18,838 nt of DNA from positions 1 to 18,838 of the forward strand of contig CABVAY010000036.1 of the NCBI GenBank assembly GCA_902496455.1, in the 5' to 3' direction. Shown here in pieces: positions 6,894 to 14,468 of this stretch (its first letter is position 1; every line of letters starts with the position of its first letter). Position numbers and translations under genes: made by a program. The notes under the pieces are model-generated. The model saw only the letters and a list, made by a program, of their open reading frames with translations. It had not been told where the DNA came from and did not search any database. This stretch comes from an uncultured Collinsella sp. (GTDB taxonomy: Bacteria; Actinomycetota; Coriobacteriia; Coriobacteriales; Coriobacteriaceae).

Positions 6894-8198
6894 TTAGGCG
6901 CGCTCGGCACGCGCAAGCTCGGCAGCGACGAGCTTGACGGCCAGCACCAGCACGTCGAGTGCGGCCTCCAGGTCCTCGACCGTGGGATAACTCGGCGCGA
7001 TGCGGATGTTGGTGTCGCGCGGATCCTTGCCATAAGGCCAGGTGGCACCTGCCGGCGTGAGCTTGACACCCAGGTCGGCGCAAAGCGCGGCGACCTTTTG
7101 GGCCGAGCCCTCGGGGCCATCAAAGCTCACAAAGTAGCCGCCGCGGGGATGCGTCCAAGTAGCGCAACCCGTATCGCCCAGGCCCTCAGTGAGCTTGCGC
7201 TCGACGGCCTCAAAGCGCGGACGCAAGAACTCGGCATGCTTTTTCATGTGCTCCTTGACCGCCTCGATGGTGGGAAGGAAGCGCACGTGGCGTAGCTGGT
7301 TGAGCTTGTCGGCGCTGATAAGACCGGCCTTCAGGCGCTTAGAGAACTCCGCGATGACCGCGGGACTCGCACCGATAAAGCCGATGCCCGCGCCCGGGAA
7401 GGTGATCTTGGACGTCGAGGCGAATGCCACCACGCGGTCCTCGGTACCCGCCGCGCGGGCAAGATCGAAGATGTTGGCGAGCTCGTCGGTCTCGTCGTAC
7501 AGGTCGTGCACGCAGTAGGCGTTGTCCCAAAAGATGCGAAAATCGGGCGCGGCCGTGGGCATCTCGACCAAGCGGCGCACGGTGTCCTCGCTAAAGGTGA
7601 TGCCCGTGGGGTTGGAATACTTGGGCACGCACCAGATGCCCTTGATGGAGTCGTCGGTGGCAACCAGGCGCTCTACCTCGTCCATGTCGGGGCCGCTGCC
7701 GGTCATCGCGACGGGGACGTTCTCGATACCCAGGTCGGCGGTGATGCCAAAATGACGGTCGTAGCCAGGAACCGGGCACAGGAACTTGACCTTCTTACCG
7801 TCGTGCGCGGCCTCATAAGCCTCCCAAGGCTCGCTGCCGCACGAGCCGCAGCGCCAGAACATACCGGCGATATCGTGCTCGATCAAAAGGCTCGACGAAC
7901 CCAGTACGAGCGTCTGATCGGCGGGGCAACCCAGGAACTCCCCCGCCAGCTTGCGTGCCGAGGGGATGCCCTCAAAGCAGCCGTAGTTGGAGCAGTCGAC
8001 GTTACCGTCGTGCAGATCGGCGTCGGCATTGAGGATATCGAGCATGGGGCGCGAGATGTCCACCTGGGAGGGCGACGGCTTGCCGCGCGCCATGTCGAGC
8101 GCCAGGCCCTTGGCCTTGACCTCGGCAACCTCGGCTTTGAGAGCCTCGATGGCGGCATCGAGTTCGGTGGTTTCCATCTTCTGGTAGATCGTCTGCAT
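6894..8198 (-). CDS. PLP-dependent aspartate-type aminotransferase (fold type I, MocR-like Pfam group)
   Basis: The enzyme is predicted to transfer amino groups between aspartate (or a similar amino acid) and 2-oxoglutarate in the cytoplasm. The 434-residue protein has the DMARGKPSPSQ N-terminal signature of the Corynebacterium-type aspartate aminotransferase family. It also has NPTG (196-199), WDNAY with Asp225 and Tyr228 around the PLP ring, the Schiff-base lysine Lys264 in STSKITFPGAG, and a C-terminal NIRIAPSYP, the likely substrate-carboxylate Arg. ATG at 8198 is chosen for its AAAGG site and the -10 at 8240-8245; an upstream in-frame TTG at 8216 is less likely. It has no DNA-binding domain, so it is not a MocR regulator. 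Substrate specificity cannot be settled from sequence. Confidence 0.92.
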   Translation of the reverse strand: MQTIYQKMETTELDAAIEALKAEVAEVKAKGLALDMARGKPSPSQVDISRPMLDILNADADLHDGNVDCSNYGCFEGIPSARKLAGEFLGCPADQTLVLGSSSLLIEHDIAGMFWRCGSCGSEPWEAYEAAHDGKKVKFLCPVPGYDRHFGITADLGIENVPVAMTGSGPDMDEVERLVATDDSIKGIWCVPKYSNPTGITFSEDTVRRLVEMPTAAPDFRIFWDNAYCVHDLYDETDELANIFDLARAAGTEDRVVAFASTSKITFPGAGIGFIGASPAVIAEFSKRLKAGLISADKLNQLRHVRFLPTIEAVKEHMKKHAEFLRPRFEAVERKLTEGLGDTGCATWTHPRGGYFVSFDGPEGSAQKVAALCADLGVKLTPAGATWPYGKDPRDTNIRIAPSYPTVEDLEAALDVLVLAVKLVAAELARAERA

Positions 8199-8239
8199 GG
8201 GTGCGACCTTTCGCAAAGCGGGACGTTGCAGTTTGTCTA

Positions 8240-8245
8240 AGTATA
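8240..8245 (-). promoter_or_regulatory. Probable -10 element for the aminotransferase-STAS unit
   Basis: TATACT on the minus strand lies 42 nt upstream of the ATG at 8198. The context CTATACTT is identical to that at the tat promoter (6450-6455). The -35 box is weak. Confidence 0.4.
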
Positions 8246-8356
8246 GACCGCTACCGCCGCAACGGTATGAAGCCGTGATAGATTAAGTCCATCGCAATGA
8301 ATTACGATATCCACCGTATGACCCGTATAGCCGCATGGCACATCCAAGGAGGCAGT

Positions 8357-8611
8357 ATGGAATACGGCTCTTTTCAAGCCGAGGAGTTCGGAGACCTGCA
8401 GCGTCTGGTCGACGGCTTGTTTTATGACCGTAAGGCCATTGACCGCCTGGATCTAATCGTTCAGGCGGAGATCTTGGACCTGGCGCCCGATCTCATGGAA
8501 ATCGTGAATCTTTTGCCGCCCGGCCACTACGACCGCCAATCGCTTTGCGACCAGCTTAACTCGGCCCTTGCCGCCCACGGCTGGGGCGCCGTCTACGGCA
8601 CCGTGGAATAA
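8357..8611 (+). CDS. Hypothetical small acidic protein, 84 residues
   Basis: I do not recognise a family. The product is short, acidic and predicted helical, without Cys clusters, signal peptide or membrane segment; it contains LVDGLFYDRKAIDRLDLIV and a central DLAPDLMEIVNLLPPG. The ATG at 8357 has AAGGAGG 4 nt upstream; a longer reading from 8297 has no ribosome site. Support for a real gene comes from the strong ribosome site, its own terminator directly after the stop, and a location free of a better overlapping frame. It is divergent from the aminotransferase and converges on nhaA. The LPPGHYDRQSLCDQLN region looks like a small helical, possibly DNA- or protein-binding fold, but that is speculation. 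Confidence 0.8.
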   Translation: MEYGSFQAEEFGDLQRLVDGLFYDRKAIDRLDLIVQAEILDLAPDLMEIVNLLPPGHYDRQSLCDQLNSALAAHGWGAVYGTVE

Positions 8612-8627
8612 AAATGGCAAATAAATG

Positions 8628-8666
8628 AAATGCCGTTTGTGACAGTGCTCACAAACGGCATTTTTT
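8628..8666 (+). terminator. Rho-independent terminator after the 84-residue gene
   Basis: AAATGCCGTTTGTGA (8628-8642) pairs perfectly with 8649-8663 around a 6-nt loop and runs into six T. The reverse strand ends in TTTCATTTATTT, so it may also stop nhaA transcripts. Confidence 0.92.
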
Positions 8667-8711
8667 CACACGAGGGCATCCGGGGCATGTCCGGCCCCGG
8701 TTTTCGCGCTC

Positions 8712-10070
8712 CTACTCGTCCTTGGGCGAAGGGTGCTTGCAGACCACGCTCATGTAGATCATGCCCAGCACGGCCGCGGTAACAGAACCGGCAAGAATGG
8801 CGGCCTTGGCGGCCAGAACCTCGAACTGGGCCGTCGGGAAGGCGAGGCCGCTGATGAGGATCGACATGGTAAAGCCGATGCCACCCAAAATGCCCACGCC
8901 GGCGATCATATGCCAGTTAACGTTATGAGGCAGCTCGCAAGCCTTAAGCTTGACCAGGGCAAACGTCACGCCAAAGATACCGATCGGCTTACCCAGCAGC
9001 ATGCCAAAGTACACGCCGAGGGTCACCGGGTCGGTAAGCAGCACGCTCATGTCCACGCCCACAAGGCGAACCTGCGCGTTGACAAACGCAAAGATCGGCA
9101 GGATCACAAAGTTGACCGGCGTGGAGATCAGGCGCTCCATGCGGATGAGCGGCGGGGTCACACGGTGCATGACACGCTCGACCTTGGTGGTCGAAAGGGT
9201 AAAGTCGTGCTGGCCCAGGATGTGCGCCTCGTCGTCGTAACGGTCGTCGAGCAACGGCAGGTACTCGCCAAGCCAATCGGTAAGGCTATCGAGCTTAACA
9301 CCGCATTTGGCCGGGATGGTGAAGGCCAGGATGACACCGGCAAGCGTGGCGTGCACGCCGCTCTTAAACATGCAAAACCACAGCAGCAGACCAAGCACCG
9401 AGTACGGGGCAAGGCGATAATGCTGAGTCTTGTTGAGCCACACAAGTGCGCAGGTCACAACTGCAGCGGCACCCAGCCAAAACGGACTGGGGCTCTGGCC
9501 GTAGAAAATGGCGATGGCGGCGATGGAGATGAGGTCGTCGGCGATGGCGAGCGTCGAGAAGAACACGCGCACGCCGTTGGGCACGCGATTGCCCAAAAGC
9601 GACAGCACGCCCAGTGCAAAGGCAATATCGGTTGCCATGGGGATGGCCCAACCGTTGCGGGCGCCGGCATGGTTAAAGATCAGGTAGATGCAGGCGGGAA
9701 CGACGACGCCGCCCACGGCTGCCAGCATGGGAAGCATGGCCTGACGCGGATTCTTGAGCTCGCCGACCGTCATCTCGTACTTAAGCTCAATGCCCACCAA
9801 CAAAAAGAAGATCGCCATGAGAAAGTCGTTGACGAAAAGCTCGACGGTGAGGCCAGCCGTAAGGTTGCCCAGACCCACATACAGCGGGGTCTCCAAAAAG
9901 TGATGGATAGCCTCGTAGACATCGGTGTTGGCGCAGATAACGGCGGCGATGGCGGCGATGACCATGACGGCGGCGGAAATCGTGCCGTTCTCGGCGATGC
10001 GCTCCCAGATGTCATGACGTTCAAAGCGCTTGCGCTCACGAACGTTGAACAGCTGCTCAGTTGCTGCCAT
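8712..10070 (-). CDS. nhaA: Na+/H+ antiporter NhaA
   Basis: This inner-membrane antiporter expels Na+ in exchange for H+ and supports pH and salt homeostasis. The 452-residue protein has about 12 hydrophobic segments and the family motifs GWAIPMATDIAFALGVLSLLG (Asp148) and STLAIADDLISI with the paired Asp178-Asp179 that bind the cation. The second motif reads ADDLISI rather than the more usual DDLGAI. It is longer than E. coli NhaA (388), mostly because of an N-terminal extension and a hydrophilic loop of roughly 255-320. The ATG at 10070 has AAAGGAG 6 nt upstream. It is transcribed in the same direction as ppaC, but a strong terminator lies between them, so it probably has its own promoter. 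Confidence 0.95.
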   Translation of the reverse strand: MAATEQLFNVRERKRFERHDIWERIAENGTISAAVMVIAAIAAVICANTDVYEAIHHFLETPLYVGLGNLTAGLTVELFVNDFLMAIFFLLVGIELKYEMTVGELKNPRQAMLPMLAAVGGVVVPACIYLIFNHAGARNGWAIPMATDIAFALGVLSLLGNRVPNGVRVFFSTLAIADDLISIAAIAIFYGQSPSPFWLGAAAVVTCALVWLNKTQHYRLAPYSVLGLLLWFCMFKSGVHATLAGVILAFTIPAKCGVKLDSLTDWLGEYLPLLDDRYDDEAHILGQHDFTLSTTKVERVMHRVTPPLIRMERLISTPVNFVILPIFAFVNAQVRLVGVDMSVLLTDPVTLGVYFGMLLGKPIGIFGVTFALVKLKACELPHNVNWHMIAGVGILGGIGFTMSILISGLAFPTAQFEVLAAKAAILAGSVTAAVLGMIYMSVVCKHPSPKDE

Positions 10071-10084
10071 GGGCGGCTCCTTTC

Positions 10085-10131
10085 ACGGGAAAGCTCCCGT
10101 CTTAAAAAAGCACGGCCCGCCCAAGTGGCGG
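10085..10131 (-). promoter_or_regulatory. Hairpins in the nhaA leader
   Basis: Two stem-loops lie just upstream of nhaA. CCGCC/GGCGG (10117-10131, 5-nt loop) is followed on the minus strand by six T at 10104-10109. ACGGGA/TCCCGT (10085-10100, 4-nt loop) directly abuts the AAAGGAG ribosome site. They could form an attenuator or a translation switch, or the first could be a leftover terminator. No promoter could be placed confidently in the 213-nt gap. Confidence 0.35.
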
Positions 10132-10278
10132 CACCGCGCTCCAACGTATTACGCTTGCATCTAGCCTACCCTGCACGACAAGCACGCAGGCGTGGCCGAA
10201 AAGCGGAACCACAGGTTGAACATTATTTGCCCAACGGTACGGGCGCCCCTGTCCAATAGAGGACGCGGTCCCGCGCAC

Positions 10279-10318
10279 AAAAAACGACCGGAGCGCGGGG
10301 CGTCCGCGGTCCGGTCGT
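10279..10318 (-). terminator. Terminator of ppaC
   Basis: ACGACCGGA (10284-10292) pairs with TCCGGTCGT (10310-10318), and an inner CGCGG/CCGCG adds to the stem. On the minus strand it is followed by six T. It lies 16 nt beyond the ppaC stop. Confidence 0.9.
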
Positions 10319-10333
10319 AGCAGGCTACAAAAC

Positions 10334-11257
10334 CTAGCAGGCGGCCATGATGGGGGCAGCGACCTGCTTCTTACGGGAGAGGACGCCCGGCATCCAGACG
10401 CCGTCGTGCTCGTCGGCAATGCCCAGGCCCTTCTGAGCGGCCTCGGTCTCGCCCTCGAGCAGGACCTGCGAGCCCTCCTCCATGATGTCGGTGATGCACA
10501 GGACGATGCCGTCGGCACCCTTCTCGGCGGCGTAGGCGCGCATGGCCTCGCGGATCTCGTCGATCATGCCGAGCGCACGGCTCTTGTCGACGGTCTCGTA
10601 CTGGCCGATGAGCAGCTTCTTGCCGGCGGGCTCGAACATCTTGATGTCGTTGCCGACCATCTCGGCTGCGGTGAAGGAGCCGGACGGACGAGTGAGGAAG
10701 ACCTCCATGCCAAACTTGACCGGGTCGACACCCACCTGCTCGCCGAGCTTGGCGGCGACGGCGCGGTCGACATCGGTGGTGGTGGGGCTCTTGAGCATGA
10801 GCGTGTCGGTCATCATGGCCGAGAGCAGCAGCTTGGCCTGAACGTCGGAAAGCTCAACGCCGAGCACGCCGGCGAGCTTAGTGACGATGGTGCAGCTGGA
10901 ACCCCAGGGCAGGCAGATGTAGTGCAGCGGGCCGGCGGTCTCAAAGTCGCCGATGCGGTGATGGTCAACGACGCCAAAGACCGTGGCGTCCTTAAGGCCG
11001 GCGACGGACTGGGCGGACTCGTTATGGTCGGTGAGAATGACAAGCTGGCCGGCCTCGACGGACTCAATCATGCGGGGCTCGGCAATGCCGGCGTCTGCGA
11101 GCAGCTTGGCGGACTCTGCCGGAAGCTGACCAAGAGCGCAGACCTCATAGGTGTTGCCGGCATACTCAACCTGGTTGAGCAGCTGAGACAGAACGACGGC
11201 GCTCATGATGGCGTCGTTATCGGGGTTCTGGTGACCAAAAACAAGAACGTTTGCCAT
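10334..11257 (-). CDS. ppaC: Manganese-dependent inorganic pyrophosphatase (family II, DHH)
   Basis: The enzyme hydrolyses pyrophosphate to two phosphates in the cytosol and so pulls biosynthetic reactions forward. The 307-residue protein, the usual length, carries the Mn site motifs GHQNPDND (8-15; His9, Asp13, Asp15), TDHNE (76-80; Asp77), DHHRIGDF (98-105), and the C-terminal DHHA2 substrate motif SRKKQ (294-298). No CBS or DRTGG insert is present, so it is the short, unregulated form. The ATG at 11257 has GGAGG 6 nt upstream. It lies downstream of glk in the same direction, but a long stem-loop separates them. Confidence 0.96.
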   Translation of the reverse strand: MANVLVFGHQNPDNDAIMSAVVLSQLLNQVEYAGNTYEVCALGQLPAESAKLLADAGIAEPRMIESVEAGQLVILTDHNESAQSVAGLKDATVFGVVDHHRIGDFETAGPLHYICLPWGSSCTIVTKLAGVLGVELSDVQAKLLLSAMMTDTLMLKSPTTTDVDRAVAAKLGEQVGVDPVKFGMEVFLTRPSGSFTAAEMVGNDIKMFEPAGKKLLIGQYETVDKSRALGMIDEIREAMRAYAAEKGADGIVLCITDIMEEGSQVLLEGETEAAQKGLGIADEHDGVWMPGVLSRKKQVAAPIMAAC

Positions 11258-11315
11258 GGGTATCCTCCACTTGGTATGTGTACTTAGACGTAGCTATGGT
11301 AGCACGCTGGCAGCT

Positions 11316-11337
11316 GGCCTTTGGGGACGGAAGGGCC
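11316..11337. repeat. Short GGGAC-core palindrome upstream of ppaC
   Basis: GGCCTT (11316-11321) pairs with AAGGGCC (11331-11337) with one bulge, around a TGGGGACGG centre. Its core matches the other palindromic intergenic elements in this window. Confidence 0.5.
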
Positions 11338-11360
11338 ACGGCATATTTTGTGGCAGGTAT

Positions 11361-11414
11361 GGGGGCCAAGGCTGTCCCTTTTGCACCATGTTGGTGCAAA
11401 GTAACCTGGCCCCC
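11361..11414. repeat. Nested palindrome between ppaC and glk
   Basis: The outer arms GGGGGCCAAGG (11361-11371) and CCTGGCCCCC (11405-11414) pair with one bulged A. An inner perfect 9-bp hairpin TTTGCACCA/TGGTGCAAA (11380-11388, 11392-11400) has a 3-nt loop. On the minus strand it follows the glk stop by 9 nt and could terminate or stabilise the glk mRNA, although it lacks a proper T-run. A second TGGTGCAA (minus strand) overlaps the glk end. Confidence 0.75.
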
Positions 11415-11423
11415 TTGCACCAG

Positions 11424-12377
11424 CTATTTACCGGCAGCGCGCAGGGCTACGTAGGCAGAACCGATGATGCCGGCGTCGTTTCCGAGCGAGGCAACCTTAA
11501 TGGGCGTCTCACGCGAGGCGGAAAGCGCGTAGCGCTGGAAGTACTCGCGAACCTTATCGAGGTAGACATCGGCCGAGGCGGAGGCGCCGCCGCCGATCAG
11601 GAACATCTCGGGATCGACCACGTTGGCAATAAGCGCCAGGGCGCGGCCGAGATAGTCGGCCATGGTATCGGCCGCGGCCAGCGCGAGCTTGTCACCCTCG
11701 CGGCAGGCTTGGAACACGTCCTTGGAATCGGAGGGACCGGTGAGCTCGATGGGCTCGACGCCCGCCTTCCTGCACTCGGCAAGGTAGTTGCTCACCACGC
11801 CGGTGGCGCTGGAATACTGCTCCAGGTGGCCATGGCCGCCGCAGCCGCAAGTGCGCTCCTCAGCCGGATTCAGGCACATATGGCCAATCTCGCCGCCGGC
11901 GCCCACAACACCCGACACCACATCGCCGTTGACGATAACGCCGCCGCCCACGCCGGTACCGATGGTGACCATCACCACATTCTGCACGTCCTTGGCAGAA
12001 CCGAGCCAAGCCTCGCCCATGGCAGCGGCGTTGGCATCGTTCTCGTACTTAACGACCGCATCGGGGCAGTGCTCCTGAATGGCGATCTTCAACTCGGGCA
12101 GGTTAATGGCAATGTTGGCCTTGACCTTGGCATCGCCCGCTGCCGGAATGGGGCACGGAACAGCAAGGCCAATGCCCGCCACAAAGGCGCGCGGAATCTG
12201 TGCCTTGGCGACCACCTGGTCGATAGCCTCGGTCACCGCGGCAAAGCCCGCAGCGTCAACGATGGGAGGCGTGGGCACGCTGACCTTCGCAAGCAGGTTG
12301 CCATCCCCGTCGAACAGGCCCTCCTTAACCGAAGTGCCGCCGACGTCGATGCCGATGTAGTACTGCTTAGGTTCCAT
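11424..12377 (-). CDS. glk: ROK-family glucokinase
   Basis: The enzyme phosphorylates glucose with ATP to glucose-6-phosphate in the cytoplasm. The 317-residue protein has the phosphate-binding IGIDVGGTSVK (8-18), the catalytic Asp114 in ENDANAAA, GTGVGGG (140-146), and the ROK zinc region GEIGH (162-166) followed by CGCGGHGHLE (177-186). The usual third cysteine of the CGCGxxGCxE motif is His184 here; Cys/His exchange could still bind zinc. There is no N-terminal helix-turn-helix, so it is an enzyme and not a ROK repressor. ATG at 12377 is taken because the ROK strand starts directly after it and AAAGG lies 9 nt upstream. The gene is divergent from gntR-manA. Another hexose kinase activity (such as ManNAc kinase) is less likely but not excluded. 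Confidence 0.92.
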   Translation of the reverse strand: MEPKQYYIGIDVGGTSVKEGLFDGDGNLLAKVSVPTPPIVDAAGFAAVTEAIDQVVAKAQIPRAFVAGIGLAVPCPIPAAGDAKVKANIAINLPELKIAIQEHCPDAVVKYENDANAAAMGEAWLGSAKDVQNVVMVTIGTGVGGGVIVNGDVVSGVVGAGGEIGHMCLNPAEERTCGCGGHGHLEQYSSATGVVSNYLAECRKAGVEPIELTGPSDSKDVFQACREGDKLALAAADTMADYLGRALALIANVVDPEMFLIGGGASASADVYLDKVREYFQRYALSASRETPIKVASLGNDAGIIGSAYVALRAAGK

Positions 12378-12431
12378 AGGGGCCCGCCTTTCTCGTTTAA
12401 ACATTGTCTGTATGGTACCGCTCCCAAGGCA

Positions 12432-12472
12432 AAAACCTACCAAAAAGGGACAGGTTTGTTTTGGTAGGTTTT
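12432..12472. repeat. 14-bp perfect inverted repeat with GGGACAGG loop
   Basis: AAAACCTACCAAAA (12432-12445) is the exact reverse complement of 12459-12472, separated by 13 nt (AGGGACAGGTTTG). The arms put A/T runs on both strands, so it could act as a terminator either way, yet it lies upstream of glk and gntR and not after a gene. Confidence 0.85.
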
Positions 12473-12516
12473 ATCTGAGGAAATGCAGAATACAGGATTC
12501 GGTTCGCTGGGTGCTA

Positions 12517-12546
12517 AATCGGTTCGGCCCCGTCCTCGGACCGATT
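12517..12546. promoter_or_regulatory. Stem-loop with repeated TCGGTTCG half-sites
   Basis: AATCGGTTCG (12517-12526) pairs with CGGACCGATT (12537-12546) with one wobble. A further TCGGTTCG lies exactly 20 bp upstream at 12499-12506. The two-turn spacing suggests a regulator site or a glk leader structure; neither is shown. Confidence 0.35.
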
Positions 12547-12672
12547 AGATTTCTCAACACGACATTATTCGAATGTATATTTATTTAGAGCGCTTTTATT
12601 TTTAGCGCAAAGCGACTTTTAGTAATATATCTATCGAACTTTTCAATGACTCAATAGGGATACTTAGGTGTT

Positions 12673-12694
12673 GAGTATACTTTCTTTTATACTC
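12673..12694 (+). promoter_or_regulatory. gntR promoter and likely autoregulatory operator
   Basis: GAGTATA-8 nt-TATACTC is a perfect 7-bp inverted repeat, nearly extended to 9 bp (TTGAGTATA/TATACTCGA). It overlaps two TATACT -10-like hexamers (12676-12681, 12688-12693) and lies 24 nt upstream of gntR. GntR-family dimers typically bind such A/T-rich palindromes over their own promoters. Confidence 0.55.
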
Positions 12695-12717
12695 GATCAA
12701 GTTGGAAAGGAGGTTCC

Positions 12718-13437
12718 ATGATTCCCAAATACGAGGCGATAGCTGCAGATATTCGTCGAAGTATTGAGGATGGCGCTCTTAAACCAGGCGACAAGCTTCC
12801 CACCGTCGTTGAGTTCTGCGAACTCTATAGCGTTTCCAAAATCACTGTCAAACGAGCTATCGAGCAAATCACCGAGGAAGGTCTTGTTACCAGCCGTCGT
12901 GGATCGGGTACCTACGTTAAGGACACGGCGGGACTTCCCGGCCAGGCGTTTTTCCAGGGCAAAAACGACCGTGCCCAGGGCTTTTCGTATGAGCACCGCG
13001 GGGAGAAGGTGACCTCGGTGGTCTACGATTTCTCGATTGTTAATCCACCAGCGGACATCGCAGCCCAGCTGGGAATTGCCGAGGATGACTTTGCCTATCA
13101 CATCGTGCGCGTGCGTCAGGCCGATGAGAAGCCCATCGTTATCGAGTACACCTACATGCCCCTCGAGCTGATTCCGGGCCTTAAAAAGAAGGACCTGTAC
13201 GGATCGGTCTACCGCTTTGTCCGCGAGCAATGTGGGCTGAAGATCTCGAGCTTCCACCGTACCATTCGCGCCGTGGCAGCAACCGAGGAAGAAGCCGAGC
13301 GCTTGGACACCAAACCTGGCTCTCCCCTGCTCGAGCTCAACCAGATTGGCTTTTTGGACAGCGGCGCGGCCTTTGAGTATTCGGTCTCGCGCAACGTTGG
13401 CGACCGCTTTGAGTTGCACAACGTAACGTTGGCATAG
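12718..13437 (+). CDS. GntR-family transcriptional regulator with UTRA ligand domain (HutC subfamily)
   Basis: This is a cytoplasmic DNA-binding regulator. The 239-residue protein has a winged helix-turn-helix (about 3-69: PKYEAIAADIRRSIEDGALK, LPTVVEFCELYSVSKITVKRAI, RRGSGTYV) and a UTRA effector domain (about 90-235) ending in a strand typical of sugar-phosphate-sensing members. The ATG at 12718 has a near-perfect AAAGGAGG. It is followed by manA after 72 nt, and glk is divergent, so a sugar or sugar-phosphate effector is likely. Related proteins of known function include MngR, NagR and TreR; the ligand here is not known. It probably represses its own operon through the palindrome at 12673-12694. 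Confidence 0.93.
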   Translation: MIPKYEAIAADIRRSIEDGALKPGDKLPTVVEFCELYSVSKITVKRAIEQITEEGLVTSRRGSGTYVKDTAGLPGQAFFQGKNDRAQGFSYEHRGEKVTSVVYDFSIVNPPADIAAQLGIAEDDFAYHIVRVRQADEKPIVIEYTYMPLELIPGLKKKDLYGSVYRFVREQCGLKISSFHRTIRAVAATEEEAERLDTKPGSPLLELNQIGFLDSGAAFEYSVSRNVGDRFELHNVTLA

Positions 13438-13509
13438 GTTTTTGTAGTCATGCGGGCGCTCGTTTTGAGCTGTTTGTGCAACGCCCGCGCAACACAATGG
13501 GGTATGAAT

Positions 13510-14442
13510 ATGTCCGATTTGATTAAACTGACGCCGATCTTCCACGAGAAAATCTGGGGCGGCCGCCAGCTCGAAACCGTATTTGGCTACGACATTCCCG
13601 ATGGACCCATCGGTGAGTGTTGGGCCATCTCGGCCCACCCCAACGGCGACTGCCAGATTGCGGAGGGCCCGTATGCCGGCCACACGCTGTCGTGGCTGTG
13701 GGCCGAGCACCGCGAGCTCTTTGGCAGGTGCGAGGGCAAGGAGTTCCCGCTGCTCATTAAGATTCTGGACGCCAAGGACGACCTTTCGATCCAGATTCAT
13801 CCCAACGACGAGTACGCCGCCAAGCACGAGAACGGCAGCCTGGGCAAAACCGAGTGCTGGTATGTGCTGGACTGCGAGCCCGGCGCCACGATCATCGTCG
13901 GCCAGCGCGCGCATGACCGCGCCGAGGCCGCGCAGATGATCGAGGGGGGCCGTTGGGACGACATGCTCAACGTGCTGCCGATCCACAAGGGCGACTTTTT
14001 CCAGATTGATTCCGGTACCGTGCATGCCATCAAGACCGGCACGCTCATTTTGGAGACGCAGCAGTCAAGCGACGTGACGTATCGCCTGTACGACTACGAC
14101 CGTCCCGGCACCGATGGCAAGCTGCGTCCGCTGCACATTGAGCAGAGCCTCGATTGCATCGATTTTGACGCTCAGGCTCCGACCGACGGCACGGTGGCCG
14201 CGCCCGAGGTGAACGGCGTAACCGAGCTCGAGTCTAACTCCTGCTACACCGTCGATCGCGTACGCGTCGACGGCAGCAAGACCTTGGAGCAGCGCTGGCC
14301 CTTCATGTGCCTGTCAGTCATCGACGGCGAAGGCACCGTCTGCGGCGATCCCGTCCACAAGGGAAGTCACCTGCTGGCACCCAGCACCGTCAGCTCCATT
14401 GACCTCGAAGGCCAGATGGAACTGATTATCAGCCACCTCTAG
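13510..14442 (+). CDS. manA: Mannose-6-phosphate isomerase, class I
   Basis: The enzyme interconverts mannose-6-phosphate and fructose-6-phosphate, using zinc. The 310-residue protein is the short Firmicutes-type form (B. subtilis ManA-like). It opens with LTPIFHEKIWGGRQL and has the zinc ligands Gln95 and His97 (QIHPND), Glu115 (KTECWYVL) and His172 (SGTVHAI), plus the active-site YRLYDYDR (Arg192). The ATG at 13510 is chosen because GGGG (13499-13502) lies 7 nt upstream; an ATG at 13504 would leave no space for it. It lies 72 nt after gntR and is probably co-transcribed. A GCGGGCG/CGCCCGC stem (13452-13488) sits in the gap and might limit read-through or translation. Confidence 0.95.
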   Translation: MSDLIKLTPIFHEKIWGGRQLETVFGYDIPDGPIGECWAISAHPNGDCQIAEGPYAGHTLSWLWAEHRELFGRCEGKEFPLLIKILDAKDDLSIQIHPNDEYAAKHENGSLGKTECWYVLDCEPGATIIVGQRAHDRAEAAQMIEGGRWDDMLNVLPIHKGDFFQIDSGTVHAIKTGTLILETQQSSDVTYRLYDYDRPGTDGKLRPLHIEQSLDCIDFDAQAPTDGTVAAPEVNGVTELESNSCYTVDRVRVDGSKTLEQRWPFMCLSVIDGEGTVCGDPVHKGSHLLAPSTVSSIDLEGQMELIISHL

Positions 14443-14468
14443 GTCGCGCCAACAACCAAAACGCAACA

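Larger units (their letters stand above)
12378..12717. other. 340-bp divergent regulatory region between glk and gntR
   Basis: There is no gene in it. From left to right it holds a 14-bp perfect inverted repeat (12432-12472), two TCGGTTCG copies 20 bp apart (12499-12506, 12519-12526) with an inverted copy at 12537-12546, an AT-rich tract (about 12545-12660), an AGCGC pair around a T-rich loop (12590-12608), and the gntR operator and promoter (12673-12694). The low GC of 12550-12700 contrasts with the coding DNA and fits a promoter region. Confidence 0.7.

Noticed and set aside
8733..10259. A 508-codon open frame on the plus strand
   Set aside because: It is antisense to nhaA and rich in His, Asp and Gly without motifs. 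NhaA on the other strand carries its family signatures.
11256..12467. A 403-codon plus-strand frame across glk and the intergenic palindromes
   Set aside because: It is antisense to glk, which has ROK motifs; no plausible domain.
13452..13488. GCGGGCG/CGCCCGC stem between gntR and manA as a terminator
   Set aside because: A loop of 23 nt and no T-run; noted under manA as a possible leader structure only.
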